Origin: Nanobdellati archaeon
GTDB lineage: Archaea; EX4484-52; JAADEF01
DNA length: 13,197 nt
Direction of reading: 5' to 3'
Assembly: GCA_015521505.1 (NCBI GenBank)
Contig: WAOB01000085.1
Location: forward strand, 1-13,197
Shown here: piece after piece, positions 13,034 through 13,197 of the stretch
Numbering within the stretch: position 1 is the first letter of the stretch
How the letters are laid out: the number at the start of each line of letters is the position of its first letter
Translations under genes and position numbers: made by a program
Notes under the pieces: generated by a model
Told to the model about the DNA's origin: nothing
Database searches by the model: none
Seen by the model: only the letters and a program-made list of their open reading frames with translations

Positions 13034-13197
13034 ATGGGTTTTATGTTTTATCATAAAAACATAGATAAAAGATCGTTAGCGAATTTATATCGAAAAACAA
13101 TAAATCAATATAGTGGTATTTGTATTGATTCTACTTCTTCCAAGTTAAGAGAATTTTATGGACAAACTATAAGTGATGAATGTATTCTTTTAGATAA
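13034..13197 (+). CDS. Start of an unrecognised gene, cut by the right edge
   Basis: The frame opens with ATG at 13034 and runs without a stop to the window end, giving 54 complete codons. GGTG at 13025-13028 lies 5 bases before the ATG, and AGGTG at 13019-13023 slightly farther, so a ribosome site is plausible. A second ATG at 13043 is in frame. The visible part is mixed polar and basic at first (HKNIDKRSLANLYRKTINQY), then contains GICIDSTSSKL and a short acidic end. There is no signal peptide and no membrane helix. I cannot assign a family from this fragment. It lies downstream of a 167-base AT-rich control region with a promoter core and an inverted repeat. Confidence 0.6.
   Translation, partial: MGFMFYHKNIDKRSLANLYRKTINQYSGICIDSTSSKLREFYGQTISDECILLD

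Noticed and set aside
1..13197. Mobile element or recent gene transfer
   Set aside because: I saw no transposase, integrase, terminal inverted repeats or target duplications, and base composition looks even across the window.

Overview
The window is AT-rich and looks archaeal. The marks are a complete ABCE1/RLI ribosome-recycling ATPase with two ferredoxin-like Fe-S motifs, a short archaeal-type triosephosphate isomerase, an archaeal (Ser/His/Asp) signal peptidase, a COG1407-type phosphoesterase, TATA boxes of the TTTTTAAA type, and a mix of leaderless starts and GGAGG/GGTGAT ribosome sites. Genes are tightly packed: two convergent pairs overlap at their 3' ends and two tandem pairs overlap by 4-8 bases. 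A small-genome lineage such as a DPANN archaeon would fit, but the sequence alone does not prove this. I saw no tRNA, rRNA, CRISPR array or insertion sequence.

Left part (1-6796, all minus strand): a four-gene operon read right to left. It encodes a MinD-type ATPase with a probable C-terminal membrane-targeting helix, then two very large secreted and membrane-anchored proteins built of Ig/CARDB-like domains (789 and 1122 residues), then a very hydrophobic membrane protein that runs off the left edge. Couplings are a 4-base overlap, a 25-base gap and a 15-base gap. The likely picture is a cell-surface structure whose anchor or assembly is placed by the MinD ATPase.

Middle part (6797-11660): housekeeping genes in alternating directions. 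A metallophosphoesterase (+) converges with a Nudix hydrolase and a small membrane-anchored protein (-). Triosephosphate isomerase and ABCE1 follow (+), the latter converging with a MagIII/EndoIII-like DNA glycosylase (-) that lacks the Fe-S tail. Two divergent pairs (8536/8587 and 11660/11714) appear to share one TATA region each and to be leaderless in both directions.

Right part (11714-13197, all plus strand): signal peptidase I, then an unrecognised 173-residue protein made of four roughly 40-residue repeats behind a strong promoter, an inverted repeat and a near-perfect ribosome site. A 167-base AT-rich control region follows, carrying the same 15-base promoter core and an inverted repeat. 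Last is the start of an unrecognised gene cut by the window edge. The surface operon and the repeat-protein locus are the parts most likely to hold undescribed biology.
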